64,000 nucleotides of DNA from Mixophyes australis (taxonomy: Eukaryota > Chordata > Amphibia > Anura > Limnodynastidae): the NCBI GenBank assembly GCA_036250195.1, contig JAVHZZ010000008.1, positions 5,755,934 to 5,819,933 on the forward strand. The letters are read 5' to 3'. The position numbers and the translations under genes were made by a program. The notes beneath the pieces were generated by a model. That model was given only the letters and a program-made list of their open reading frames with translations, was not told the origin of the DNA and ran no database searches. Shown here in pieces: positions 8,301-17,541 of the stretch. Positions within the stretch are counted from its first letter, which is position 1. Every line of letters starts with the position of its first letter.

Positions 8301-8624
8301 TCTCTGAGATGTCATAATACTTTTCATGTCTCATTACTACGACCAGTGGTACTCAATAAATTCTATCGACCTCCCTGTCGTCCCCCACCAATACAAACCT
8401 CTTCTGGAACAGAATTCGAAGTCAATCGGATCTTGGCCTCTCGCATTCTTCATGGCAAACAGCAATTTCTTGTCCATTGGAAAGGATTTGGCCCAGAGGA
8501 GAGATCATGGGTGGACAAGCAGGACCTTCACGCTCCTAGAATTCTTAAAAGGTTCCTTCAAACAGGAGGAAGAAGAGGAGGGTATACTGTCAGGCGCCGT
8601 TCCGCACGGCCGCCTGTCTGCTGA
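5289..8624 (+). CDS. Pol: protease, reverse transcriptase, RNase H, integrase, chromodomain
   Basis: This is an uninterrupted frame of 1111 codons after the predicted frameshift; the open frame itself starts further upstream, and 5235 is its first ATG. Counting from 5235: protease FVDSGSSGNF (Asp 68) with ILGLPWL; reverse transcriptase from about 215, with YLDD at 382-385; RNase H EVDASS (Asp 532). Integrase has the zinc motif H701-x6-H708-x29-C738-x2-C741 and the catalytic triad D771, D831, E867 (D-x35-E, in AMDFITDLP, SDRGVQF and GQTER). The chromodomain is at about 1060-1112 (EVNRILASR, FLVHWKGFG, RSWV). The chromodomain binds modified histone tails in this family and steers integration. 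All catalytic residues that I can check are present. The last 12 codons lie in the 3' LTR. The product should be made only as a Gag-Pol fusion, which the nested insertion prevents. Confidence 0.95.
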   Translation, partial: GKLFLLNGGGEAVLGESTVAPYSKENSPEFQIAVILSTPKGTFSTTAFVDSGSSGNFISADLASQLQIPLNPLPQPLSLTAVDGSRVTHGSISSVTSPVRLMVGVLHSEMIQLLVLPRSINPLILGLPWLRKHSPQMDWDHAQVMSWGSGCRFECLSRVLPSKCQVMAHSELTHLPEAYMEFQDVFSKVEAEILPPHRPWDCAIVLSPDQPIPKGRTYPLSRPETSAMSQYISENLKRGFIRKSTSPAGAGFFFVKKKDGSLRPCIDYRPLNRITVKNRYPLPLISDLFDKLSGSQIFSKLDLRGAYNLIRIKKGDEWKTAFNTRDGHFEYLVMPFGLCNAPAIFQTFVNDIFHDLLYTSVVVYLDDILIFSKDLKTHREQVKEVLCRLRKHHLYCKLEKCVFEISQVPFLGFIVSGQGLCMDPTKVSAILDWPQPQGLKAIQRFIGFANYYRQFIQGFSTIIAPITALTRKTANPRVWSSEAMSAFITLKKAFSSAPVLSQPDQERPFFIEVDASSVGIGAVLFQESPAGSHNPCGFFSRRFLPSECNYGIGDKELLAIKAALEEWRHLLEGAIFPVTVFTDHRNLVFIQEARCLNPRQARWASFFARFNMKLTFCPGAKNGRADALSRSFDDSDRLRPLVPQHIIDSSNIVALTRTKMSSPPPGRSFVEPHLRLKTLQWAHSSRIAGHAGIKKTTSLLCRRFWWPTVRADICKFIASCTTCAQHKTCRRVPAGLLRPLPIPDAPWESVAMDFITDLPHSAGFTTIWVVIDRFLKMAHFIPLTGLPTASRLADIFIKEIFRLHGCPKEIISDRGVQFTSRFCRTFCRKLNIELKFSSGYHPQTNGQTERINQDLETFLRCFTSDNQNKWSQFLPWAEFSHNQHIHESTGFSPFFIVYGSHPVFPDPFPVSSSPVPAVDTLYREFSLIWAKTKMALLKATQHHKIFADRHRRATPLLKVGDQVWLSTRDLRLKVPSMKMAPRFIGPYTIMEVINPVCFKLKLPPSLRCHNTFHVSLLRPVVLNKFYRPPCRPPPIQTSSGTEFEVNRILASRILHGKQQFLVHWKGFGPEERSWVDKQDLHAPRILKRFLQTGGRRGGYTVRRRSARPPVC
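8564..8582 (+). promoter_or_regulatory. Polypurine tract
   Basis: Nineteen purines in a row (AGGAGGAAGAAGAGGAGGG) sit 5 nt before the 3' LTR, the expected primer for plus-strand DNA synthesis. The tract also encodes Gly/Arg residues near the Pol C terminus. Confidence 0.85.
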
Positions 8625-9230
8625 CAGCGCGTCTGGTTGCATAGCAACCAGACGCATCACTTCCGGATCCCCCTGCCGTCCGACCTCTGGGTGTGATGAC
8701 GCGCCCCGTTGCTAGGCAACGGGACGCTATGAAGGATTCCCGGCGGCAGGTATGACAGCGCTGCAGCGCTGATTCTGATTGGGTTACCACAGTATTTAAA
8801 CCTCTTCCTGCCCTCTCACCAGTGCCAGAGTATCAGGTCTTCCTGCCTCCAGCGTTTGTGTATACCAGTTGCTGTATTCGTTCCTGACTATCCTCGTGCT
8901 GCTTGTGACCTTTTGACCCGGACCGTTTGACCACCCCTATTTGGATTCTGCCTTTGTACTGTTCTCCCTGAAAGTTACCGACCCGGCTTGCCTCACCATT
9001 CTTCTGGATTTCCCTTTGTACCTCTTCTACCTGAACGTTGCTGACCCGGCCTGTCTGACACCTCCTTGTATCTCGCTGTGGACTCTAGGAAGGACCACGA
9101 CCTGCGTGTCCCTGCAGCGGAGTCCATACTTCCTTGCGGGGGTTCCTGGTGAATACCAGGGGCACGTTAGACTCCGCGCCTTCCTCTGAGTTGCGCCAAC
9201 AACAGCAGGTACCCACTATCAGTCGTGACA
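8588..9230 (+). repeat. 3' LTR of chromovirus
   Basis: This is the second 643-bp LTR; it starts with the intact TGTCAG and ends TGACA. It carries the same RFX-like palindromes (8629-8655, 8705-8723), TATA-like box (8793-8800) and start region (8824-8833) as the 5' copy. The pol stop codon is at 8622-8624 within it. Confidence 0.95.
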
Positions 9231-9680
9231 GACCCACAGCTCCCAGTCCAACGGCCCACAGCTCACAACTCAATGGCCCACAGCTCACAGCCCAACGACC
9301 CACAGCTCACAGCTCAACGGCCCACAGCTCACAGCTCAACGGCCCACAGCTCACAGCTCAACGGCCCACAGCTCGCAGCCCAACGGCAAACAGCTCGCAG
9401 CTCAACGGCCCACAGCTCGCAGCCCAACGGCCCACAGCTTGCAGCTCAACGGCCCACAGCTCACAGCTCAACGGCCCACAGCTCACAGCCCAACGGCCCA
9501 CAGCTCACAGCTCAACGGCCCACAGCTCACAGCCCAACAGCCCACAGCCCAATGGCCCACAGCTCACAGCCCAACGGCCCACAGCTCACAGCCCAATGGC
9601 CCACAGCTTACAGCTCAACGTCCCACAGTTCATAGCCCAACGACCCACAGGTCACAGCCCAACGGCCCACAGCTATTTCT
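9231..9680. repeat. 22-bp minisatellite (main array)
   Basis: About 20 copies of a 22-bp unit (CACAGCTCACAGCTCAACGG plus CC) vary at a few sites (CCCAACGG, GCTCGCAG). The first five bases are the right GACCC duplication. Because 22 is not a multiple of three and the unit lacks stops, all forward frames stay open and give His/Ser/Gln/Thr-rich false ORFs. Confidence 0.95.
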
Positions 9681-11142
9681 CATTAGAGCAATCTGCCCCT
9701 AATCAAGAAGTAGTGGAGATTGAGCTTATTTGAAAATGTTCCTTTTTTACAGGGTCATACACAACCTTTAAGACACGCACTTTGACCTCAAAGCTACACC
9801 ACCAAAGGTGGCGGAAATTTGTACTTTTCAAATAATTTCAAGTAGGTCCTATGCATAAATACATTGCAACTAGGGGTGAGCAAAGTTTCGTTGGAATTTT
9901 GCAGCGGAATAGACCGTTTCATAGAGGTGCAGAGATCCGTCTGTACAGTATTTCCGTCTTTACAATCTTTGCTTTGTCATTCTGAGGAATGACCATTTTA
10001 CACTGCCCTTGTAAAATACACATTCAGCATTTCACTGAATTTATAGTCCATGGAAATAACAGGGACCACGATTGTATCAATTCATTCTCTGTGCTTAGGA
10101 TGAGGTATAGAAATTTTGGTGCAACAAAACTGATAGTGTGAATACTGCGGGGAAAACATAACCATTGTATTCTATTTTTAATACATATCTACATAAATTG
10201 CATTTTGCATTGTTTATTTAATATATAAATATACCTAAATAAACATAAATGTACTAAAAAATAAAAATAAAATGTTTGAATAAAGGCTGCAGCAATAGTA
10301 ATGACCATGACTGTCAGTAGTTAAATGAAACATACATTTGTTAAAGTGCTCACAGACAGAGGTTATTCCCTAGTAACTAAAGTGTTATTTCTGCAGGGAG
10401 GGTAAACGGCCCCTAGGCCTTGTCAGCTCCTGTTACCCGCTGTGCTATGGTCTTGTTCCTCTGTTTAGATGTGTTACAGACCAGTAATGTTACAGGTATC
10501 CTGCGTACATTGAATACAGCAGAGCTCTTTTTCTCCAAGTGGGTCTCTCTGTCCTCATTTACAAAGAAACTGATCTTATAGAGCAGTATCCTTACATCTG
10601 ATGAACCAAGCTCACCACATTAGTGTAATCTAATACTGTAACTATTTAGAAAGATAGACAGTAGGTGACCGCCTAGTATAATGTCTGTCAGTGTGGAGAT
10701 TAAATCAGGCATAGCAAAGCTAAACAACTCCTATTTCCAGCAATGGAAGCTCAACGTAGAAAAGCTTCTTTGTAAAGATGGGAAGTACGCAGCACAGATA
10801 GACCAGAGAAATGCTGAGAAGTAGGACGCTCTTTTGAGAGCAATGTGGGGGGAGCGGGGGCTCCTGTGGTGGGGATGACGGAGCATTGTTGGCCCCCTCA
10901 TCTCTGAGCTGCAGCAACTATAGTTCTGCTCCTGAACTGATTCACATAGAGAAAGAAACCAACAAAAGATATGCGGAACTGTGTGAAAGATCAAATTTGA
11001 ATAGTAAACTGTACCTGCTACTCCAATAGTAAGGCTTCAAACTCATTAAAGGGGAATATAACAGGACGTTAAGAATAACAACACAGAAGCTATACTCTTG
11101 AGCAGCTTTCTTGAATCATATGGAGCTTTGATTAATAACACT
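9681..11142. other. AT-rich unique sequence, no gene seen
   Basis: Only short ORFs without recognisable motifs occur here. No splice-bounded exon, RNA gene or repeat family could be recognised. Confidence 0.6.
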
Positions 11143-11468
11143 GGGTCTGCTTCATTAAGGAAAGTTAAGCAAAAGTTAGTAAGTAAGTAAGGCAAAACCA
11201 TGTTGCATTGGAGGGGGAGGTAAATTTAAAATGTGATGGCAGATTTATAGTTGGGGTAGAGCATGTCCTAGATCAGCTTTAAATTTCAGTGTACAAATAA
11301 GCTATCAAGTATTTGTGTGCTACATGAAAAAACAGCCAATATTTTCCTTATGTGCAAAACAAAAAACTCATTTGCACCCCTTGTATTGCAACATGGTTTT
11401 GTCCATAAAACTTGAGTAAAAAAACTTACTCAAATTTTTGCTTAACTTTCCTTACTGAATCAGGGCCC
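11143..11468. mobile_element. MITE, GGGCCTGATTCATTAAGG family, copy A
   Basis: Terminal inverted repeats of about 30 bp: GGGTCTGCTTCATTAAGG on the left, and the complement of GGGCCCTGATTCAGTAAGG on the right, both followed by AAAGTTAAGCAAAA. There is no coding capacity. Copies at 24243, 35915 and 48793 share the ends. The target duplication is unclear for this copy. Confidence 0.75.
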
Positions 11469-12797
11469 ACTGAGGCTAAGCCAGAGTCATAACACTGGAG
11501 TTTGTCAAATGCAAACTAAGAGATGAATACAACTGCAGGTAGGAAAATAGAGCAGGAAAGTTACATCAAAGAAGAAAATGCAGCGTGTTTTTGCTGTAGG
11601 AAACCAGGTTATTTACAGAAAAGCTGATTTTGAAACATTAGCAACGCAGTAGGATGAAAGTTATGCAAAAGGATCTGCATTTGGCTGTTGCATATCAAAG
11701 TGCAAACAACTTAGATACTTTGCTAAATGGTTGTTTGGAGAGTTACAAATTTCAGGTGGTCGTTTCTCAAACCAGTTCACCGAATTGGTAACAAAATTTA
11801 GAAAATCACTAGAATTTTTTGCATTTTAGATCTTCAAGCTTAAATTGATACTTTTCAATTGTTTTTAATGGCGCATCTCGGCAAACTTTGAACACAGTAG
11901 TGACTGCTGTTTGCATTATAAACAATTATGTGTTGAAAAATAAAAAAAATGTAAAAATAATAATTGCAATGTTAATGATGAAACTTGAATGCAAAATGTG
12001 AATGCAGGCCTCATATATCAATCAAGTTGTATTGATGTTTGTGTCATGGACATGTTCGAGAGCTTCAAACCGGTTAAATTCATTTGCATATTAAACTGTT
12101 TCAAAATTTCTCTATTACAGATACCGGAAAATGTGAAGCTAAAATTTGGACACCAGAACCACTCAGATCTGTACATGGCAACACCATTACCAGTAAACAA
12201 ATACTATAAACATATAATGCAAAAGAGTTTATGAGAAGAATATGCTAAAAAAAAAATAATAGTAAGGGAATAAAACACCAAACAATTGCACCTTACACCC
12301 CAGAGCAAAACTGAGTTGCAGAAAGATAGAATCTGACTCTCGTGGCAATGGTAATAATTATGTATCACAAAAGCGTTGGGTTTCAAGTGCGCTGCACAAA
12401 TTGTTGGCTTTAGATGTATTTGGGACCAGAGCCAAGGTGTACTTAATTAACCATTAAGCATTGAAAGGGGAGAATATTATTTTTCATTTTCTTTTAGTCT
12501 GTAATATAATTGATGAGTTGAATATTAAAACCTTCTTTAAATAAATTTGATAACTTATGATTTAGAAACGATTTAGTGTCAAAAATGCCACAGAAAGTAA
12601 CCAGCTATTTTTAGATTATATAAATAGTGTCTGTGCATTGTTGCCAACACAACTTTCTTTAGAACCTGCTAATAATTAGCTACCGGGCTTACATAAACAT
12701 GCAGAATGAGTGACTGATCACAGTGTGGTTTGTAACAAGTGTTTGGAAATAAGAAACTAAAAAAAAAATAATCACGCTGGTGTTTTTACGTCATCTA
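11469..12797. other. AT-rich unique sequence, no gene seen
   Basis: Short ORFs at 11989-12234 and on the opposite strand have no recognisable motif. Nothing else is supported here. Confidence 0.55.
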
Positions 12798-12842
12798 CCC
12801 ACAGAGGGGGGGGGGGGGGGGGGGGGGGGGGCGTTCTGTGGG
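12798..12842. repeat. G26 homopolymer inside an inverted repeat
   Basis: Twenty-six consecutive G (12806-12831) are flanked by CCCACAGA (12798-12805) and TCTGTGGG (12835-12842), an 8-bp perfect inverted repeat. The run length is likely to be poorly determined by sequencing. Confidence 0.9.
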
Positions 12843-12865
12843 CTGAACCAATATCTGTGAGTATT

Positions 12866-12960
12866 CCGCCTATCTAATCATTAGGACCTATTGTCACCAA
12901 ATGGGCGTGAGCCACTTTGTGCTAATCATGTGTCTAGGATCCTATGACATCACTGAGGTA
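12866..12960. repeat. Diverged sequences resembling the 43-bp satellite monomer
   Basis: GCCTATCTAATCATTAGGAC (about 12869-12888) and TCTAGGATCC followed by TATGACATCACTGAG (about 12933-12957) resemble parts of the monomer at 17542-23135. Homology by eye only. Confidence 0.4.
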
Positions 12961-13171
12961 GGAGGCGTTTTCTGAACAATACAGAACTAAACCAAAGAGC
13001 GCTCCAAAAGACAATAACAGCTATTATACTGCCAAGTTACACCCAATAAAAACTCCAATATAACAAATAACATCAACAATGAAGTAAGTGATGGAACTAA
13101 TGTCCTGAAAGCCAAAATAGAGTCCAAAATAAAGTCTCTAAATGTGAAACTGTTATTTTGAGACAAAAAAA

Positions 13172-13495
13172 ATCATCATCACCATTTATTTATATAGCGC
13201 CACTAATTCCGCAGCGCTGTACAGAGAACTCACTCACATCTGTCCCTGCCCCATTGGGGCTTACAATCTAAATTCGCTAACATACACACAGATAGACTAG
13301 GGTCAATTTGTTAGCAGCCAATCAACCTATCAGTATGTTTTTGGAGTGTGGGAGGAAACTGGAGCACCTGGAGGAAACCCACGCAAACATGGGAAGAACA
13401 TACAAACTCCTTACAGATAAGGCCATGGTCGGGAATTGAACTCATGACCCCAGTGCTGTAAGGCAGAAGTGCTAACCACTGAGCCACCGTGCTGC
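13172..13495 (-). mobile_element. tRNA-headed SINE with L2-like tail, copy 1
   Basis: Read on the minus strand, the head has Pol III A-box-like (GTGGCTCAGTGGTTAGCAC) and B-box-like (GAGTTCAATTCCCGACC) sequences. A unique body follows, and the tail contains GCGCTATATAAATAAATGG and TGATGATGA repeats. The tail resembles the 3' end of L2-type LINEs, which would supply the retrotransposition machinery. Not a tRNA gene. Confidence 0.8.
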
Positions 13496-14593
13496 TCCTG
13501 ATTTTCCAACGAAATATGAGAAAATATATCAATTAATAATTTGTACATAAATATGCATTAAACCAAATACCAATAGAAATCACGTGAATTGGCGAACAAT
13601 CTGTGATCCACTACAGCGCTTATGTAAGTGTAAGTAGTACAGTTGTCTTTTCCGCCAGAGCTCTCGGATGGTTCAAACTCCTCTCATCTACCTGAGAGAG
13701 TATTAGTGACTTTTCTGCAATAAGCTGAGTGATAATAATCCCCTTTTCATTAAATATAGCTCCTTCTGAACACTTACATCCCTTCGGGTAAGTAGAGGTG
13801 TTGACTGCGGTCCTCTGCAATTCATCAAACGAGCTGCGGGTACTTTTCACAGGAATATTTACTGGCCACCTATATTTAGACAGCGAAATTAAAATAAATT
13901 CTACTGTTGCTTTTCATACACGGCCTGCGCCCCTGTTATTTTCTTTACGTTCTGTGATCTCCCCTCTCTCCGTCGGAGATGTCATCTCGGGGCAGCCAGC
14001 GACCCCACCACCTGCAGAACATTTTCAAAGCTGTCCATTCATGGCTCGAAAATGCAGCTTAACTTTCGCCTCAGCCATATTTGGTTTCTCCCCAAAGTGC
14101 TGCAGCGTCTGCTGGTAATATTAATACCACATTGATGAAGGAAAAGAGAGGTGAAGACAAATAAGGTTTAAACATGTCGAGAGGAGAGGCCCTGACTAGA
14201 AATAGCTTATAGAGAGGGGATTGGGGTTATTTCTTAGAACAACAGACCTAGGTACAGCTCTCTGTGAGTATATTTAGTTATTCAGCACAACTACAAACTT
14301 TTGTCTGATCCTGAAACTCAGGGTATTTAGGGACATTTCAAGGCTTGTTTATAAGATCTCAGGGTCACGCGGTTTAGCGCATTTTACGATCTGTTTTCGA
14401 CTGAGAATTTTATCTATTCTCTCTCTTGTTCACAATTATTGGCAACCTTTCCATGCGCCATCTTGTTGGTTTTCATACTTATAAGTAGAAAAGGGAATAA
14501 CTGTTTAATGTACATGTGCAGCATCATTTTATACATGAAATTCAAGTGCACAATCCATTTTAATGATTGAACCACAAGTTCGAGATTAACATG
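13496..14593. other. Unique sequence, no gene seen
   Basis: Opposed short ORFs (13620-13850 and 13798-14118) show no domain. The segment is moderately GC-rich near 13900-14100 but has no supportable promoter or exon. Confidence 0.5.
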
Positions 14594-14601
14594 GTCTAGC
14601 T

Positions 14602-15230
14602 CAGTGGTCAGGGAACAGGGGTAAATTACCCCAAATGGGGTAAAAATTAAATTCCTGGGGATAATGCTGCCGATTCACATGCTGTCAGTTGGATCGTAGA
14701 CGCCTTTAAATGTGAAATTGCTGTTGTACCAGAAGAGCCTCGAGGGTTGGCAGAGGGACTTCTTGAGCTTCCATGCAATAATGAAGCACATATTGCATTT
14801 GAAAACAAAGCAGATCTGTCATATTTTTGGATGTCAACAGCTGCAAAGGCATCAAAATTGCACATGAGGAGGCAGTCAAAAAGTTGCTGCCTTTTGCAAC
14901 AACCTACCTTTGCGAACAAGGATTTTCCACTCTAACGAACATAAAAACAAAGCAGAGAAATCGATTGGACGCTGAAGACTGTATCCAAATTGCTTTGACA
15001 TCAAAATGCCCCAATATTGATGCTCTTGTATCAAAAATGAAGCAACATCATTTCTCCAAAACGTGAAGTTTTGAAGTTGAAGCTTTTAAAGAAATTTTGA
15101 ATACATTCAATAAAATTTTTAATTCCAATAATTAATAATATATAATTTCCTTCCTTTCAAATCAAGGGGGTAAGGTCGGCGTATCTAAATATATTTTGGG
15201 GTAAAAGGTAAAAAAGTTTCCTGACCCCTG
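14602..15230 (+). mobile_element. hAT DNA transposon remnant (629 bp)
   Basis: The left end is CAGTGGTCAGGGAACAGGGG; the right end read inwards is CAGGGGTCAGGAAACTTTTT. Flanking 8-bp sequences GTCTAGCT (14594-14601) and GTCCAGCT (15231-15238) match at 7 of 8 bases, as expected for hAT. The interior keeps only the C-terminal part of the transposase, so this is an internally deleted, inactive copy. Confidence 0.88.
14656..15066 (+). pseudogene. hAT transposase C-terminal fragment (ZBED5-like type), frameshifted
   Basis: Two frames carry the coding remains. About 14700-14850 contains PEEPRGLAEGLLELPCNNE and ends near ADLSYFW. From about 14850 a different frame gives LLPFATTYLCEQGFSTLTNI, then KQRNRLDAEDCIQIALTS and a stop at 15066. 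The second part is typical of the hAT C-terminal dimerisation region seen in transposases and in domesticated ZBED5/SCAND3-like proteins. A frameshift lies between them, and the N-terminal and catalytic parts are gone. Confidence 0.8.
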
Positions 15231-15238
15231 GTCCAGCT

Positions 15239-15483
15239 ATTTTCAGGTTTCAAATCAGGTCCGGTCCTCAAGCGCCCCCTGTCTGTCACTGTGTATGCAG
15301 AGGGAATCCGGATGCTGTACTTTTCCCAATATCCTCTTTAGAGCGAGATCTTGGAACAAGGGGGACATCATCTGCTCTGCTTCAAAGGTAAAACTTTTCA
15401 TGATCAGTTTGAACAGGGTGCTCCCAGAGCCTAGTAAAGACACTTTAGTATTGATAATATCATTAATATGTCACCATTTTTTC
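15239..15483. other. Unique sequence
   Basis: No gene or known repeat is recognised in this short stretch. Confidence 0.5.
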
Positions 15484-15606
15484 AGCCGACAGATGAAGAG
15501 CACAGACCTGAAGGTAAATCTTGTAACACGTGTATAGTGTGTACACATGAATCAGCTGCTGATCGGGCGTTTCAGCAGAAATTTTCTATAGTGTGTACTC
15601 AGCCTT
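15484..15606. mobile_element. Fragment of GCTGGGTACACAC-type MITE
   Basis: The sequence CAGATGAAGAGCACAGACCT through TAGTGTGTACTCAGCC matches the right half of the fuller copy at 32034-32445, including the terminal ATAGTGTGTACTCAGC. Confidence 0.7.
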
Positions 15607-15801
15607 AGTCAGGTCACCCTATAAGGACAGTATGCAAAAAAAATAAATAGCCTTTTGCATCAAGGAGAATAGGCTTCTGGGTAATTCCATTGACGTGGTA
15701 GTCAGTGCTTTCCTGCAGAATATCTACTTTCAGAGAGTCTGCTAGAGATCCCAGCACCGGCCCTGATAACACCATTGCCTGATTGACATGTGAAACAATA
15801 T

Positions 15802-15945
15802 AGGGCAGCACAGTGGCACAATGGTTAGCATTGCTGCCTCTTAGTACTGGGATGAGTTTGATTCCAACCTGGGCCCTGTCTATGTGTAGGTTTCTATGTT
15901 ATTCTATAAAATGCTTTGTAATATATAGATGTTAATAAATAAATT
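15802..15945 (+). mobile_element. tRNA-headed SINE, diverged copy
   Basis: The head, GCAGCACAGTGGCACAATGG followed by TTAGCATTGCTGCCTC, carries A-box-like sequence. A B-box-like GAGTTTGATTCCAACC follows, then a shortened body and a TTAATAAATAAATTAAA tail. It is older than the 13172 type. Confidence 0.6.
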
Positions 15946-17541
15946 AAACATAGCCTATCTAAAACATTGAGACATTGCACTTGCTACACTGAGGAGTCCC
16001 AACAAGGGTGAAACAGGCTGATTGCAGGTGGATATTCTAAAAGCCCAATAAGAAAAGCACTGACTACCGTTTGAAGAAAATTATCCAAAAATTGATTCGC
16101 CTGATTATGGGCAATTTGCATATCGTGCCTACGGATTTGCATTTTTTCATAAGTACATTTATTGAATTAATATTGATAGGAGAGCAGTTTTGCTAGCATT
16201 GGTCTTTCTCAAGAATATATATATATATATATATATATAAATAGTATAGTATAGTTTACATTATCCATTAAAAATTAATAAATCAGCGTTCTTTCACGGA
16301 CCTTACAGCTCCCCCAGTGGCCACATAGAGAAATAACAGCACTAAAAAAAAAATCATGATTATACCAGCACTTGTACAGGATTGTGCACAAGGATCATTT
16401 TCCTGAACTTCCTAATATTATTTCCATCCATCACCTCCAGTGTGACTGTCTAATTTTCAGCTGGAATAAACAATATATAAATCTACTTTATAGCTCTATT
16501 TTTGTAAAATAGCAAAATGTGATTGCATTTTTTTTTTCTTCTTAGAGAACTTTGATATTAGGAGTAATTTTCTTGGCTGGCTCTGTAGCAGTTACACTGT
16601 CATCCATCTTTTAGTGCAAACATTTGGTCTTTGAACCACAAACCATTCACTTCCACTTATATTCTTGCTCTGTAACCTTGTGTGTTTTAAACAATGAGAC
16701 ACAACACGGATTATGATAGAAAGAGAAGGTGCATGTTGTTTTATGTTCTCAGTGCTTGTTGGTTCATTAAGCATATTGTCTTATCGGCGTTCCCAATCAG
16801 CGCTGTTGTACAATGAATGATGAAGAATATTTCTTTAATTAGCCTGTGTAGATTACTTGTTGTCATAATTATTTCCTGATGCATTGAGTTAAATGCAAAC
16901 AGCTGGGAGAGGCTAAATATGCAGGGGGTTGTGGGGGGGGGGGAGGGGGAGAGGATTCGGAGAGTGGGGGAACGCAGGGTCAGAAACTGCGTGTGCTGGG
17001 ATCCTGACTGACTTTACGGTATGTTATTCTTGGATCACGTTTACACCCTAAAGGGATTACAAAAATGAGACTCAGATTAGGGGTGTAGTTGAAAATCACT
17101 TAAAAGTTTTGTATGTTTTTTTTTGAGTGCAGTTGTCTGTTATGGAAATAAAATACAACGTTCCGAACGTAACTGCTAAGATCAATAATTTCATCACTGG
17201 ATTCCTACAAAACTAAACTGGTGACATCCATAGTATATTTTTATATTGATTATAGTTATAAAGTTTCATACTTTCATATTCCACTTTAAAGAAAACAATT
17301 GCGGCAGAGATTAAATAAAAGATATTGCGCCCTAACTTGAAGCAGATGTGAACTTTTCTGACAAAGAAATCTCCAATTGTATATTTATATATCATACCGA
17401 AGAACTGGAAAGTGCAACTAAAATGGGGAGTTAGTGTGCATGAAAATAATATTATAGAGAAATAAGTTCATGTTAAAGAGCATCCGTAGACAACAATTAA
17501 TGGATGATGCTATTGTAGTGATCTGATCCAATATTCCTGCA
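15946..17541. other. Unique sequence with possible conserved noncoding block near 16780-16920
   Basis: No gene is recognised. The segment has a (TA)n tract at about 16216-16238 and a G-rich tract at 16926-16950. 16780-16920 contains homeodomain-type TTAATTAG and other ordered sequence without repeat character. It is a weak candidate for a conserved enhancer. Confidence 0.4.

Larger units (their letters stand above)
95..9230 (+). mobile_element. Ty3/Gypsy chromovirus (sushi/PEG10-like lineage), gag disrupted
   Basis: This is a complete LTR retrotransposon: 5' LTR 95-737, self-primer site 740-749, gag from 751, pol to 8624, polypurine tract 8564-8582 and 3' LTR 8588-9230, flanked by GACCC duplications. 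Reading the LTRs against each other I see only two differences, at 96/8589 (G to T in the 5' copy, damaging the terminal TG) and 604/9097 (G/A). The insertion is therefore recent. The C-terminal chromodomain, the Gag with one zinc knuckle and the -1 frameshift site place it near sushi-type chromoviruses; the lineage call is inferred from architecture. A second chromovirus at 1187-4793 interrupts gag, so this copy cannot make intact Gag. Without that insertion the element would be about 5.5 kb. Confidence 0.95.

Noticed and set aside
8326..8715. 129-codon ORF overlapping the end of pol and the 3' LTR
   Set aside because: Shadow frame of pol; pol in the other frame has the recognisable chromodomain.
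9134..9733. ORF of 199 codons and overlapping His/Ser/Gln/Thr-rich ORFs
   Set aside because: All forward frames stay open because the 22-bp unit has no stop; the composition is dictated by the minisatellite and there is no gene context.
13425..13495. A tRNA gene suggested by A- and B-box-like sequence
   Set aside because: It belongs to the head of a SINE repeated several times in the window, and no intact cloverleaf with a clear anticodon arm could be drawn.
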